Assembly (NCBI GenBank): GCA_044348005.1
Contig: JBIKTR010000017.1
Coordinates: 1-38,473 of the forward strand
Direction of reading: 5' to 3'
Source of the DNA: JAJTHC01 sp044348005
GTDB lineage: Bacteria; Cyanobacteriota; Vampirovibrionia; Vampirovibrionales; JAJTHC01
Length of the DNA stretch: 38,473 nt
The position numbers and the translations under genes were made by a program. This document shows, piece by piece, positions 8,451 through 15,173 of the stretch (position 1 is the first letter of the stretch; every line of letters begins with the position of its first letter). The notes under the pieces are model-generated. The model had not been told where the DNA came from, searched no databases, and saw only the letters and a program-made list of their open reading frames with translations.

Positions 8451-9620
8451 CTATTTGCCAGCTAAAAACGACTTCATCTTGCTGAAAAAGGACGACGCAT
8501 GACCTTCTTCATGTCGAATGTCTTCTGTTTTGATTTTATGGAGGTGTAAGTCATGCAATTGTTGCAACAAACTCTTTTCTTCTCCACTCACTTTTCGGGG
8601 GATTTGAATGTCCAAACGAATCAGGAGATTGCCCCTTAAATGGGGTTGATTCAGTACAGGCACCCCTTCGCCTTTTAGGGTAATAATATGCCCATTTTCT
8701 GTACCCGCAGGGATTTTAAGATCGTAATGCCCTTTTAATAAGGGAATACGAACATGATCGCCCAAGACCAATTGCGTGTAATGCACGGGGACTTTCATTA
8801 AAACGTCGTAAGCGTCTCGTAAAAAATGCTCGTCTTCTTGCACTTGAATCACCACATACAAGTCCCCAGCAGGAAGTCCGTTGGGGCCAGCATCCCCGCC
8901 GCCAGAAACGCGCAAGCGGGTGCCAGTGTCTACCCCCGCAGGTATGTTCAGCGTGATGGTTTCATCTTTTGGGGCGATGCCTTGCCCGTGACAATGCTTG
9001 CACGGGTTTTTAATCAAGGTGCCCGCCCCATGACACGACGGACACGTCACCACTTGCGTAAAATTACCAAACATGGTTTGCGCCGATTGCCTAACCTGGC
9101 CATGCCCCCCACACGACACGCACGCTTCGGGGTGGCTTCCCGCAGAACATCCTGTTCCCCCGCAGATGGGGCAGGTGTCTAAACGGGTGATATTGATTTT
9201 TTTTTCACACCCAAACACCGCTTCCATAAAGGTGATTTCAAGCGTGCTTCGTCGATCTTCCCCACGAAGAGGCCCTCGGGAACGTCCGCCTCCCCCGCCA
9301 AAGAAGGCAGAAAAAATATCGCTAATGTCGCCAAAATCACTCATGAAGTCCCAGTTGGTGGCGTAGCCTCCGCCACCGTAACCCCCACCCCCCGAATTGT
9401 TGAGCCCGTCTTTGCCGTAGGTGTCATAAATACGGCGTTTTTCAGGGTCACTAATCACGCTATAGGCTTCGCCGAGTTCTTTAAAATGCGCTTCAGCGTT
9501 AGGATCCGTACTGGTGTCGGGGTGCAGTTCTTTGGCCTTTTGACGAAAGGCCTTCTTGATTTCTTTGGCATCAGCTGTACGAGACACCCCTAAAATTTCA
9601 TAGTAATCTCGATTCGACAT
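8451..9620 (-). CDS. dnaJ: Chaperone protein DnaJ (Hsp40, type I)
   Basis: DnaJ is the co-chaperone that stimulates DnaK ATPase and delivers unfolded substrates. Domains in order are the J-domain (residues about 3-70, with KELHPDTS carrying HPD), a Gly/Phe-rich linker (GGGGYGGGGY, FFGGGGG), and four CxxCxGxG zinc motifs (CPICGGTG, CVSCGGHG, CPSCHGAG, CKHCHGQG). The C-terminal substrate-binding beta domains follow. The length of 389 residues is normal. ATG 9620 is preferred over an upstream in-frame GTG at 9626; the ribosome-binding site is weak. It follows grpE by 42 nt on the same strand and converges with the M23 gene 33 nt away. dnaK is not in between. Confidence 0.97.
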   Translation of the reverse strand: MSNRDYYEILGVSRTADAKEIKKAFRQKAKELHPDTSTDPNAEAHFKELGEAYSVISDPEKRRIYDTYGKDGLNNSGGGGYGGGGYATNWDFMSDFGDISDIFSAFFGGGGGRSRGPLRGEDRRSTLEITFMEAVFGCEKKINITRLDTCPICGGTGCSAGSHPEACVSCGGHGQVRQSAQTMFGNFTQVVTCPSCHGAGTLIKNPCKHCHGQGIAPKDETITLNIPAGVDTGTRLRVSGGGDAGPNGLPAGDLYVVIQVQEDEHFLRDAYDVLMKVPVHYTQLVLGDHVRIPLLKGHYDLKIPAGTENGHIITLKGEGVPVLNQPHLRGNLLIRLDIQIPRKVSGEEKSLLQQLHDLHLHKIKTEDIRHEEGHASSFFSKMKSFLAGK

Positions 9621-9662
9621 AGACACGGCTCACTTTAATCGCTAATAATACTAAACACTACG

Positions 9663-10229
9663 CTAGGGCGCTTCTGTGGCAACAATCACTTGCGCATGAC
9701 GCAACACTTTGTCATGCAAGCAATACCCTGCTTGTTGTTCCGCAATAATGGTGTCAGGGGCTTGGCCTTCTACCACCAATTGACTAACGGCTTCATGCAA
9801 GGCCGGATCAAACAGTTCGCCCACCACTTGGCTTCGCTTTAAGCCCGTTTCTTCAAGGGCTTGCACCAGTTGTTGTTGCATGAGTTCAAGGGTTTTATAT
9901 AAGGTGGTAGAATCACTTTCAGCAGTGATGGATTTTTGAGCGCGTTCGAAGTTGTCTAGCACGGGCAAGAAGTTACGCAAAAAGTGTTCGGCGCCGTATT
10001 TACGAGACTGTTCCATTTCACTAAGTCGGCGCTTGCGAAAGTTGTCAAAATCGGCTGCCAGCCTCATGTATTGTTGATGCAATTCTTCGTTTAGGGCGTT
10101 GAGTTCTTCATAAGTCGGTTCATTGGTGTCGGCTTTAGTGGCTTGGGTTTGTTCAGTCGATTCAGCGGCTTCAGCATTTGATTCATGGGCATGAAGATTG
10201 TTGTGTTCGAGGGGTTCAGCGTTTGTCAT
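9663..10229 (-). CDS. grpE: Nucleotide exchange factor GrpE
   Basis: GrpE releases ADP from DnaK. An acidic, disordered N-terminal 45 residues (many Glu, Ala, Thr) precede a long coiled-coil containing EELHQQYMRLAADFDNFRKR. The family signature follows: FLPVLDNFERAQ, then FDPALHEAVSQ and a short beta domain ending in RHAQVIVATE. ATG 10229 (MTNAEP) has AAGGAACT upstream, so the 16 residues encoded before it are excluded. The product is 188 residues. It probably forms an operon with dnaJ. I looked for a CIRCE operator (TTAGCACTC-N9-GAGTGCTAA) upstream and did not find one. Confidence 0.95.
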   Translation of the reverse strand: MTNAEPLEHNNLHAHESNAEAAESTEQTQATKADTNEPTYEELNALNEELHQQYMRLAADFDNFRKRRLSEMEQSRKYGAEHFLRNFLPVLDNFERAQKSITAESDSTTLYKTLELMQQQLVQALEETGLKRSQVVGELFDPALHEAVSQLVVEGQAPDTIIAEQQAGYCLHDKVLRHAQVIVATEAP

Positions 10230-10460
10230 ACGAGTTCCTTCTTTTCTTTCAAGGCAAGCCCCTGTTAGGGGCATCACCCATAAAGCGTGAGACGTTAGAT
10301 GTAAGTCTAGCTTAACTGAAACATTGTTTTATTCAAATAAAAAAATGATTAAGATCTATACACAAGGCCCGCAAGGCTTGAAGCGTCCTTTAACTATTTT
10401 GCTGTGGCCTTTATAAATAGTTAATAAACAATGACGAGTTCCTTATATTATTATATATGC

Positions 10461-10466
10461 TATAAT
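10461..10466 (+). promoter_or_regulatory. Candidate -10 box for the small membrane-protein gene
   Basis: TATAAT at 10461-10466 lies 56 nt before the ATG at 10522, in an AT-rich part of the gap 10230-10521. No good -35 is visible (GTTCCT at 17 bp). A second weaker TACAAT lies at about 10475. Nothing else was recognised in this gap. Confidence 0.35.
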
Positions 10467-10521
10467 AAACAAAGTACAATATTGTGGTTGTATGAAGATG
10501 TAATAAAAGGAATGTTGTCAT

Positions 10522-10743
10522 ATGAAATCTGCTATGTTGAGTAAAGTCTGCTTTGTTTTGGGGTTCGCCTCTATTATCGGATCGATCGTTATTTGGTATA
10601 CCACGGGTGGCGAACAGCCCGAGATTCAAGCCCATGCAGAGCGTTTCGGTATTTTTGTAGGACTTTGGGCGCCCACCTTTTTAATTCTTTCGGGCCTTTT
10701 AAACCCCGAAACCCCTTCGAGTTCGAACGGATCCAATCCTTAA
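10522..10743 (+). CDS. Small two-helix membrane protein
   Basis: The 73-residue product has two hydrophobic segments: about 5-26 (LSKVCFVLGFASIIGSIVIW) and about 42-60 (FGIFVGLWAPTFLILSGLL). A short charged loop (GGEQPEIQAHAERF) joins them, and the tail is Ser/Asn-rich. A good AAAGGAA site precedes ATG 10522. It is a hydrophobic protein of unknown function and resembles the many unnamed inner-membrane miniproteins. It is transcribed alone and divergent from grpE. A MITE-like element begins 35 nt after its stop. Confidence 0.72.
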   Translation: MKSAMLSKVCFVLGFASIIGSIVIWYTTGGEQPEIQAHAERFGIFVGLWAPTFLILSGLLNPETPSSSNGSNP

Positions 10744-10777
10744 TATCAGCCTACTTAAATTGATTAAGGGATGCTTC

Positions 10778-10927
10778 TATAGTATTTGAAAGATAAAACA
10801 GGCGATGAGACTATTCTAGACGCCTAGATTTCTTTGTGCGGGCGTTTACATAAACGACCCTAACCAAGCAAAAAAATCGTCGCGACAACGAAGAGACCAT
10901 ACACCGTTTTATCTTTCGGATGCTATA
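10778..10927 (-). mobile_element. 150-bp MITE-like element, copy A
   Basis: The terminal 22 bases at 10778-10799 (TATAGTATTTGAAAGATAAA...) and the reverse complement of 10906-10927 match at 19 of 22 positions, forming terminal inverted repeats that begin TATAG. The reverse complement aligns without gaps to copy C (13998-14147). TGTCGCGACG sits at the same offset (41-50) in both, and ACAAA..AAT-CTAGGC at about 91-106. It has no coding capacity, so it would need a transposase in trans. TATA-bounded ends suggest TA target sites, as for IS630/mariner-derived MITEs. Confidence 0.75.
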
Positions 10928-10978
10928 CTGGGGCATCTCTTTTTTTGGTATTGGTGATTTGGTGTAAAAAAAGAGGGT

Positions 10979-11041
10979 TATAGTGTTCGATATAGTGTTT
11001 TAAAGAGTTTTTCGTACAGTAAGCTTCTATTGAACACTATA
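10979..11041. mobile_element. Minimal or deleted MITE-like palindrome, copy B
   Basis: TATAGTGTTC at 10979-10988 is the exact inverted repeat of GAACACTATA at 11032-11041. Nested inside, 10991 onward reads TATAGTGTTTTAAAGAGTTT then TTCGTAC, matching 23 of 27 positions of the right end of copy C. It looks like an internally deleted or nested copy of the 150-bp family. Confidence 0.55.
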
Positions 11042-11046
11042 TAGCA

Positions 11047-11139
11047 CGCCCAGTTATAGCTGGTGTTTTCCTCATCCTAGCGTAGCCCGCCATCGGCGAG
11101 GCGTGCTCCCTAAGGGAGGAGGAACAAAGCAAAAAAGAC
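11047..11139 (+). repeat. Dispersed palindromic repeat, partial copy 1
   Basis: GCCCAGTTATAGCTGGTGTT, then CCTCATCCTAGC and CTCCCTAAGGGAGGAGGAAC followed by AAAGCAAAAAAGAC, correspond to the second half of two longer copies (14995-15113 inverted, 33983-34104). It contains two small stems: CCAG-TTATAG-CTGG and CTCCCT-AAGGGAG. It has no coding potential. Confidence 0.65.
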
Positions 11140-11276
11140 TTTCTCTGTGCCTTATTGTAATCAAATGTAACAAAAAAAGCATTTACTAAAGCCTCGTGTT
11201 TTTATTAGTGTGAGTCTTGCAGACTAAAATTGCTTAGAGACAAACCATATATTCGACATAGAGAGGAACAACCTAC

Positions 11277-12314
11277 ATGAATAACACCACGAAAGTGTTG
11301 CCGTTTGATTTTGAACGCTATTTTTATGGACAAACAAACACTTCAGATTCCAATTACAACGCCACTTCAATTCCCCAAACACCTTACTGGGGTAAAACAT
11401 TGAATACTTCTAAAAAAAATACGTCTGTCCCTTCTTTCGAACCATCCAATGAAACGAAAAAATGGGGGATGATGCTTGCCCTTTTTGGTAAAAATAAGAC
11501 TTTAAAAACACCGAGTCTTCCAAAGGCTTCAGCAGCAGTGGTTAAACCCGCTGTTTCTAAAAAGGATGAAGACCTCTTAAGCTTATCTCTTTTGGGAGGG
11601 GACTTTATTTCAACGCCTGTGGTTACGAAACCTAAGAATCCTGCTAAGCCTAAACTTCCTAAAGACGACGTCACCCTACCTATTTTTGGGGGAGGAGATC
11701 TTAGTACACCTAAACCAACCAGCCCATTCCTTACGCCTTCGATGAATGACCTTTTTCAGACGATTACTTACAAAGGCACCGTAGCAACTGGTCAGCGTTC
11801 AGGCTACTGGGGCGATCCTCACGTCGCAGATGCAGAAACAGGTCAGTATTCTTTTTCGGTGGCTGGCCTAGGTACTTATAATTTGTTAAAAGACAAAAAC
11901 ATCGCCCTTTCCGCTGAACATAAAAAATATGATCGTTGGGCTATTGAAGTGACTAATCAAATCGATCTTGCTCTAGGTAGTTCTAACGTAGTGTTTAATG
12001 CTTACGGAACACCGACCCTTAACGGTCAAGCCTTGGAACAAGGTAAGCTGATGACCTTACCTGATGGGTCTAGTGTCAATTGGGACGGTAGAACCTTAAG
12101 TGTGAAAAATGCCAATTTTGGCGAATATAATTTAGATGTGACTCGTCAGGACGCTGGGGGGGGGGTCAATTACCTAGATACCTGGATTAACAGCACCGAC
12201 AAAGGCGTCTTTTCAGACGGCATTCTACCCACTGGTATTTTAGGTGAAGGCTTTGATATGGACAACCTCGTTCGTACCAAGTTAAACTTTGGCCAAGAAA
12301 CGTACAAAGTCTAA
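11277..12314 (+). CDS. GDPH-domain (VWD/DUF1521-like) protein
   Basis: The 345-residue protein has a low-complexity N-terminal half rich in Thr, Pro, Lys and Asn (about 1-165). The C-terminal domain (about 170-345) opens with SGYWGDPHVADAETGQYSF. The GDPH motif and the following pattern (GLGTYNLLKDKNIAL, LPDGSSVNWDGRTL, DGILPTGILGEGFD) resemble von Willebrand D-like and DUF1521 domains, often found on secreted proteins; some DUF1521 members self-cleave with metal. No classical signal peptide is visible. The gene carries a run of ten G at 12156-12165, read in frame as Gly-Gly-Gly. AGAGGA precedes ATG 11277. Export route and role are unknown. Confidence 0.7.
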   Translation: MNNTTKVLPFDFERYFYGQTNTSDSNYNATSIPQTPYWGKTLNTSKKNTSVPSFEPSNETKKWGMMLALFGKNKTLKTPSLPKASAAVVKPAVSKKDEDLLSLSLLGGDFISTPVVTKPKNPAKPKLPKDDVTLPIFGGGDLSTPKPTSPFLTPSMNDLFQTITYKGTVATGQRSGYWGDPHVADAETGQYSFSVAGLGTYNLLKDKNIALSAEHKKYDRWAIEVTNQIDLALGSSNVVFNAYGTPTLNGQALEQGKLMTLPDGSSVNWDGRTLSVKNANFGEYNLDVTRQDAGGGVNYLDTWINSTDKGVFSDGILPTGILGEGFDMDNLVRTKLNFGQETYKV

Positions 12315-12362
12315 ACCCCGTTTGGCTTTGCAATTAAGTATAAATCTGTTACAGTAGTGGGC

Positions 12363-13556
12363 ATGGAAACATTCTATTCCCACTACTTTGATTATGCGGC
12401 CACCACCCCTGTGCATCCTGAGGTGTTAGAAGCCATGCTTCCTTTTTTAGGGGGGCATTTTGCCAATGCCCATAGTCAACATCACGCAGGGCAAGTGGCT
12501 AAAAAAGCCGTAGAAACAGCTCGGTCGCAAATTGCTACGTACTTGAATGTGAATCCTTCAGAATTGATTTTTACCAGTGGCGGGACTGAAAGTAACAATC
12601 TAGGAATTATGGGGGTTATGCGTGCCTTGAAAGTTCAAGGCGAACGTCGAGGCCTCATCGTTTCTAGTACCGAACATAGTGCCGTGCTGGAAGCGGCTCG
12701 CTACATGGCTCGTTATGAAGGCGTTCCTTTGTTGGAAGTGAGCCCCAACAGCCAAGGCATTATTGTATGGGACGCCTTAGAAGAGGCCTTACAATCGCAA
12801 CCCACCGCGTTGGTGTCCATCATGCAGGCCAATAACGAAACAGGGGCATTGAATGATATTCAAGCCCTTTCTGAACTCACGCATCGTCATCAGGCGTTGT
12901 TTCATACGGATGCCGTTCAAAGTCTAGGTAAAGTTCCACTAGATTTAACCCATCGCTTGCCTGCGGTGGATTACCTAACCGCCACCGCACATAAGATTTA
13001 CGGCCCTAAGGGGGTTGGGCTTTTCTTTAGTCGTGCAAGTGCTTTAAAGCCTCACCCTGTGATTATGGGCGGCGGGCAAGAAAATGGCTTTCGAGGGGGG
13101 ACGCTCAATACACCCGCTATTGTTGGTTTTGGCAAGGCGGTAGAACTTTTAAAAACGCATGAAGTAGAACGTCAAGCTCACTTAAAAAACTTAACCGCTT
13201 TTTTAATTCAGGGGATTCAAACTCTCAATGCCCAAGGCGTCAGTAAAGGGAAACTTCATTTAAACACGCCTTTAGAAGAAGACAAGCGAGTCCCAGGGAT
13301 TGTGAACGTTTCGGTTGAAGGGGTGAGCGGTGATAAAATGGTGATGCAACTGGATATGCAAAACATCGCTGTTTCAAGTGGTTCAGCCTGCCATGCGGAT
13401 CAACTTTCGCCCAGTCACGTGGTTTTGGCTCAAAGTGGGAATGAAGCCTTGGCAAAATCTACCTTACGCATGAGTTTAGGGCAGTTTAATACGTTAGACG
13501 AGGTGAACGAGTTGCTGAACATTTTAAGCGAACGCTTGGCGCGTTGGCATGGGTAG
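12363..13556 (+). CDS. Cysteine desulfurase (NifS/IscS family)
   Basis: This PLP enzyme removes sulfur from cysteine as a persulfide for Fe-S clusters and other thio-cofactors. The start reads YFDYAATTPVHPEVLEAMLP, the canonical N terminus. SGGTESNN follows near residue 75, HTDAVQSLGK carries the cofactor His/Asp, and TATAHKIYGPKG carries the Schiff-base Lys. The mobile loop SSGSACHADQLSPSHV bears the catalytic Cys. Length (397) and loop type fit the NifS/IscS group rather than SufS. ATG 12363 is used; an in-frame GTG two codons earlier is equally possible because no clear RBS is present. No iscU or iscR gene is adjacent. Confidence 0.93.
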   Translation: METFYSHYFDYAATTPVHPEVLEAMLPFLGGHFANAHSQHHAGQVAKKAVETARSQIATYLNVNPSELIFTSGGTESNNLGIMGVMRALKVQGERRGLIVSSTEHSAVLEAARYMARYEGVPLLEVSPNSQGIIVWDALEEALQSQPTALVSIMQANNETGALNDIQALSELTHRHQALFHTDAVQSLGKVPLDLTHRLPAVDYLTATAHKIYGPKGVGLFFSRASALKPHPVIMGGGQENGFRGGTLNTPAIVGFGKAVELLKTHEVERQAHLKNLTAFLIQGIQTLNAQGVSKGKLHLNTPLEEDKRVPGIVNVSVEGVSGDKMVMQLDMQNIAVSSGSACHADQLSPSHVVLAQSGNEALAKSTLRMSLGQFNTLDEVNELLNILSERLARWHG

Positions 13557-13568
13557 AACGGTCTTTTC

Positions 13569-13597
13569 TTGACAGGTCGTGAGTATTCTACTACAAT
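13569..13597 (+). promoter_or_regulatory. Sigma-70-type promoter for the 13646 gene
   Basis: TTGACA at 13569-13574 is a perfect -35, and TACAAT at 13592-13597 is a near-consensus -10, with a 17-bp spacer. It lies 48 nt before ATG 13646, which has an AAGGAGGAA site. This is the best housekeeping promoter match in the window. Confidence 0.75.
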
Positions 13598-13645
13598 AGG
13601 CTTACTTGAAATGTCTTACTGTGTAAAGTCAAGGAGGAATAAGCC

Positions 13646-13975
13646 ATGGGTTTAGCGACTGCGTCTTTTATGAATCAACTTTCCATGATGCAAGCCATGA
13701 ATGCACAGTACAGCTTAATGGCGGGCGCTCAAAGTATGATGGCGTTGAGCAATCAGGCCAGCCAAGTGGCTATGTCTAATCCCACCGCGATTGAAAATGG
13801 ATATGGCCCAGGTGGTTATATGACGAACCTCTTTCAAAGCGAACGGGCTTTACTGTTAAACCAGTCTCGTCAACAAACGAACTTAAAAATGTATGAAGCC
13901 ATGCAAGAATCTTCTAAAAAACTGGCTGACAAAAAAGCCAGTGAAGTTGGTAAATACCTCGATGTTACGGGCTAG
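13646..13975 (+). CDS. Small Met/Gln/Ser-rich hypothetical protein
   Basis: I do not recognise this 109-residue protein. The N-terminal half is helical, with many Met, Gln, Ala and Ser residues (MNQLSMMQAMNAQYSLMAG, QSMMALSNQASQVAM). A Gly/Tyr turn (NGYGPGGYMTN) follows, then a second amphipathic helix to the C terminus (LKMYEAMQESSKKLADKKAS). There is no signal peptide or membrane segment. The promoter and an ideal AAGGAGGAA site suggest strong expression. Two helices around a turn are compatible with a small filament-like or structural protein, but that is speculation. A MITE begins 23 nt after its stop. Confidence 0.68.
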   Translation: MGLATASFMNQLSMMQAMNAQYSLMAGAQSMMALSNQASQVAMSNPTAIENGYGPGGYMTNLFQSERALLLNQSRQQTNLKMYEAMQESSKKLADKKASEVGKYLDVTG

Positions 13976-13997
13976 TGGAATGTTTGTGTAACCGTCA

Positions 13998-14147
13998 TAT
14001 AGTGTTTTAAAGCGTTTCCCCTACACTGTCTATACTTTGTCGCGACGATTATTTTGTTCAGTCATGTAGGTCTATCTACACTTCTTCACAAAATAATCTA
14101 GGCTCTTCGTCTAGGCTACTGTACGGAAAATACTTTAAAATACTATA
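13998..14147 (+). mobile_element. 150-bp MITE-like element, copy C
   Basis: Ends are imperfect 27-bp inverted repeats: 13998 onward reads TATAGTGTTTTAAAGCGTTT, and the reverse complement of 14121-14147 reads TATAGTATTTTAAAGTATTT then TCCGTAC (22 of 27 identical). Internal TTTGTCGCGACGATT and CACAAAATAATCTAGG are shared with copy A at identical offsets. It fills the gap between two convergent genes (13646 gene and scpB), so its stem may act as a transcript end. It has no coding capacity. Confidence 0.78.
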
Positions 14148-14164
14148 GCCAAGTTCAGACTTTT

Positions 14165-14941
14165 CTAAAACACTGTCGAAAATGCCAAGTCATCCAAGCT
14201 CGTGATGTCTTCTAGCGGAGCCTTCAACGCCTGTTGACGCTGTTCTTTTTCAAGTCCCAATTCACTTTCTACCAACACGTCTAAGTCCTTTTTGTCGCCC
14301 GAAAGTTTAAACAGTTGATGAAAAGTCGGCGTGACGTTTAAGCGAAATGACACCCCACTCCGGTTTTTAGAAATCAACTTATGGCTCAATAATTCTTTGA
14401 CGTGATCATACGCCGTGGCCCCACGCAAGTCAATCAGCTCCTTCTGCAACAACGGGGCTTTAATTGCAATCACACTTAAAGTGCGTAACGCCGCCGTGCT
14501 TATTTCCATGGGAATCATTTTATTGACCAAGTGTTGATACGGCTTGCGAACTTGCAGGATATAGCCTTCTTCACTATCATCAATTTCAAGTGACGAATCT
14601 TCACGAAAGTTGTAGTCGCTCAAGAGTTCTGAAACGGCGTCCACCACATGATCCAAGGGGCGTTCCAACAGTAAGGCCATGTCTTCCATGTGCAGGGGAC
14701 GACTTGTCATAAACAGTAAGGCTTCTATTTCGCCTTTTAGGCAGGGGGCGTCTTCTTCCGCAAGGGGGGACGCTTGGCGAGCGGGCGCTTCAGACGGTAG
14801 GGGCGTTTTAGATTGTGAGGCTTCAAAGGCCTGAAAGTCGTCGTTACGCCCGACGACATCCCCCAAATCGGCGTCTTCTACAGCGGTTGAAGCTTCATCG
14901 AATTCATCCCAAAAATCGCTGGTTTTTTCGGTGTCTGGCAT
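14165..14941 (-). CDS. scpB: Segregation and condensation protein B
   Basis: ScpB is the kleisin-associated winged-helix subunit of the bacterial SMC-ScpA-ScpB condensin. After an acidic, poorly ordered N-terminal extension of about 65 residues comes the family start CLKGEIEALLFMTSRPL, followed by the first winged helix. The hallmark EISTAALRTLSVIAIKAPLLQKELIDLRGATAYDHVKELL region then encodes the second. The C-terminal 50 residues are charged. Length 258 is longer than many ScpB proteins because of the extension. The ATG at 14941 has only a weak AAAAGG upstream. scpA is not in this window; the next gene downstream on the minus strand is across the MITE. Confidence 0.9.
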   Translation of the reverse strand: MPDTEKTSDFWDEFDEASTAVEDADLGDVVGRNDDFQAFEASQSKTPLPSEAPARQASPLAEEDAPCLKGEIEALLFMTSRPLHMEDMALLLERPLDHVVDAVSELLSDYNFREDSSLEIDDSEEGYILQVRKPYQHLVNKMIPMEISTAALRTLSVIAIKAPLLQKELIDLRGATAYDHVKELLSHKLISKNRSGVSFRLNVTPTFHQLFKLSGDKKDLDVLVESELGLEKEQRQQALKAPLEDITSLDDLAFSTVF

Positions 14942-14994
14942 GGGGAAGGGAGCCTTTTCGTTAGAGGGAACATTTTTCTAGAATCTCTGCAAAA

Positions 14995-15113
14995 GTCTTT
15001 TTGCCTTGTCCCTCCTCCCTTAGGGAGGAGGCTAGGAGGAGGGAACACCAGCTTTGGACGGGCATCTCGAATCCCTCACCCCAACCCTTCCCCTAAGGGA
15101 GAGGGGGTAAAGC
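14995..15113 (-). repeat. Dispersed palindromic repeat, full copy 2
   Basis: The reverse complement reads CCCTCTCCCTTAGGGGAAGG, TTGGGGTGAGGG, GATGCCCGTCCAAAGCTGGTG, TCCTAGCCTCCTCCCTAAGG and GAGGAGGGACAA. It aligns along its whole length with 33983-34104 and in its second half with 11047-11139. CCTCCTCCCT and AGGGAGGAGG form a strong stem. It sits between the SNF2 helicase gene and scpB. Confidence 0.7.
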
Positions 15114-15173
15114 CACTTTTTTATAGCTTTCTATAGCCATATTATACCTGCTTTTGTGGATTTAACCAAGGGG

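Noticed and set aside
10230..10521. CIRCE operator upstream of grpE
   Set aside because: No TTAGCACTC-N9-GAGTGCTAA-like inverted repeat was found.
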